A stretch of DNA of 6,868 bases from Alphaproteobacteria bacterium (GTDB taxonomy: Bacteria; Pseudomonadota; Alphaproteobacteria; Sphingomonadales; Sphingomonadaceae), in assembly GCA_028293005.1 (NCBI GenBank), contig JAQGLH010000270.1, positions 1 through 6,868 on the forward strand, given 5' to 3'. The notes below the pieces were generated by a model. It worked only from the letters and a program-made list of their open reading frames with translations. It did no database searches and was not told the origin of the DNA. Made by a program: the position numbers and the translations under genes. Every line of letters starts with the position of its first letter. Position 1 is the stretch's first letter. This document shows positions 5,883 to 6,868 of the stretch, piece after piece.

Positions 5883-6836
5883 GAAGTCGACCATTTCGGC
5901 CCGGTTGCGCGCCGAGAGCAGAGTCTCGATCGTCGCGCGCGCCTCACGGCCGACGCGCCGCCGCAAGGCGGGATCCCGCTCGAGCGCGAGCAGAAGTGCC
6001 TCGGCCTCTTCGTCGCTCTCGAACAGGAAGCCGTTGCGGCCATGGTCGATGATCGAAGCATAGCCGCCGCTGCGGTGGCAGACGACCGGCAGGCCGCACG
6101 CCATCGCCTCGGTCACGACCCGGCCCCACGGCTCCGGCGCTTCCTCCGACGTCCGGTAAAAGAAGCAGTCGAGGCCCTGCAGGAAGGCGCCGGCCTCGAT
6201 CGCGCAGCTCGGCAGGAGCTCGATCGCCGGATTCTCGCCGGCCGCGTCGCGGAGCGCGTCCGAAGCGCCCATCACCCGGATCCGGCACCCTTGTTCGGCA
6301 AGGCGCCGGTACAGCGCGGCGTCGCGCGGATGATGCTTGAGCGGCCCGTCCCGGCTGAGCCGACCAACCGTGAACCTGTGCCCGCTGCCGCCATCGCTAG
6401 GGGAGAAATGGTCGATGTCGATCGGCGAGGCATGGACAACGCCCGGATGCCGGCCCCACTCGCGAACCAGCTCCGACGCATAGACCAATTCGGCTGGATG
6501 GCCCAAGACACGCCCGAAATGAGCAAGCCGGTACTCAAGCTCGGCCGACTGGAACGTGTTGCAAATTAGGATGATTCGGCCTGGCCGTGTCAGCCAGAGC
6601 CATTGCCCGAGTTCAAAATAGAGGCCGACGAAGACGAACGTGCCGGTCCTCGGGAAAGCGAGCCTCTGCAGCCGGATTCGACGGATTGGATATTCCGCGA
6701 ATTGCGGGCCGGGCTCGGCGCCGCTCCACAAGACGACGTCGGCATGGTCGCGAAGCTCGTCGTACAGTGCAGCCGCGCGCCGCTCGCTGCCGCCGGAAGC
6801 GTCGTTCATTGGATTGATCAGGTGAACAGGTGGCAT
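5871..6836 (-). CDS. GT4-type glycosyltransferase (glycosyltransferase group 1, GT-B fold)
   Basis: A 321-residue protein, short for the family (usually about 350-400), mainly through a compact N-terminal domain. The acceptor-side loop ASGGSERR (13-20) matches the GGxE signature of GT4 N-termini. The donor-binding C-terminal domain starts near VGRLSRDGPLKHH (157-169), with the conserved basic Arg-x5-Lys region, and contains E235-PWGRVVTE-AMACGLPVV with the EX7E pair E235/E243 and SGGYASII (256-263), typical for retaining enzymes that use a nucleotide sugar. A hydrophobic patch (about 66-82, VFVGLYFELGQWLWL) may touch the membrane. It probably adds a sugar to a surface glycan; donor and acceptor are unknown. 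Start ATG at 6836 begins MPPVHLINPM, a normal first strand; no strong Shine-Dalgarno is visible and the frame stays open to the window edge, so an upstream start is possible. It reads in the same direction as the radical SAM gene, 74 bases away, likely one transcript. Confidence 0.92.
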   Translation of the reverse strand: MPPVHLINPMNDASGGSERRAAALYDELRDHADVVLWSGAEPGPQFAEYPIRRIRLQRLAFPRTGTFVFVGLYFELGQWLWLTRPGRIILICNTFQSAELEYRLAHFGRVLGHPAELVYASELVREWGRHPGVVHASPIDIDHFSPSDGGSGHRFTVGRLSRDGPLKHHPRDAALYRRLAEQGCRIRVMGASDALRDAAGENPAIELLPSCAIEAGAFLQGLDCFFYRTSEEAPEPWGRVVTEAMACGLPVVCHRSGGYASIIDHGRNGFLFESDEEAEALLLALERDPALRRRVGREARATIETLLSARNRAEMVDFYCR

Positions 6837-6868
6837 CGGGGAAAGCCCGTCTAAAGCTCGACGAGGCT

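Noticed and set aside
5709..6569. A 286-codon plus-strand open frame antisense to GT4
   Set aside because: No domain is recognisable and it crosses the end of one real gene and the start region of another.
1..6868. tRNA, rRNA, CRISPR arrays, transposases, terminal inverted repeats, integration sites
   Set aside because: I found no cloverleaf-like sequence, no repeat-spacer pattern and no transposase or integrase motif on either strand by reading; a short structured RNA could still be missed without a covariance search.

Overview
The window looks like chromosomal DNA of a high-GC alphaproteobacterium, most likely a sphingomonad. The reasons are strongly GC-biased third codon positions, very short intergenic gaps, and the order gpsA-tsaD diverging from hemC-hemD-(Mic60/mitofilin-like membrane protein). 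The hemD plus mitofilin-type neighbour is characteristic of Alphaproteobacteria. The genus is an inference; no rRNA gene is present to confirm it.

Left part (1-3751) is housekeeping. On the minus strand, tsaD (tRNA t6A modification) runs into the start of gpsA (glycerol-3-phosphate dehydrogenase) with a 4-base GTGA overlap; gpsA leaves the window. A 45-base gap separates tsaD from a plus-strand heme operon: hemC (hydroxymethylbilane synthase), hemD (uroporphyrinogen-III synthase), then a single-pass inner-membrane protein resembling the bacterial Mic60/HemX group. hemD and the membrane gene overlap by ATGA. hemC and hemD are joined by a 10-codon reading frame that overlaps both genes.

Right part (3858-6868) looks like a glycan-biosynthesis segment: a plus-strand family-2 glycosyltransferase facing, 31 bases away, a minus-strand pair made of a radical SAM enzyme and, upstream of it, a GT4-type glycosyltransferase. 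The radical SAM protein has the cysteine layout of a one-auxiliary-cluster ('Twitch') enzyme, suggesting that it chemically modifies a sugar or other building block which the glycosyltransferases handle. Substrates and the final glycan cannot be read from the sequence.

No tRNA, rRNA, CRISPR array, transposase or convincing intrinsic terminator was seen. The most interesting items are the Twitch-like radical SAM enzyme between two glycosyltransferases, the Mic60-like protein in the heme operon, and tiny reading frames whose stop codons overlap the starts of hemD, the GT2 gene and, possibly, the radical SAM gene.
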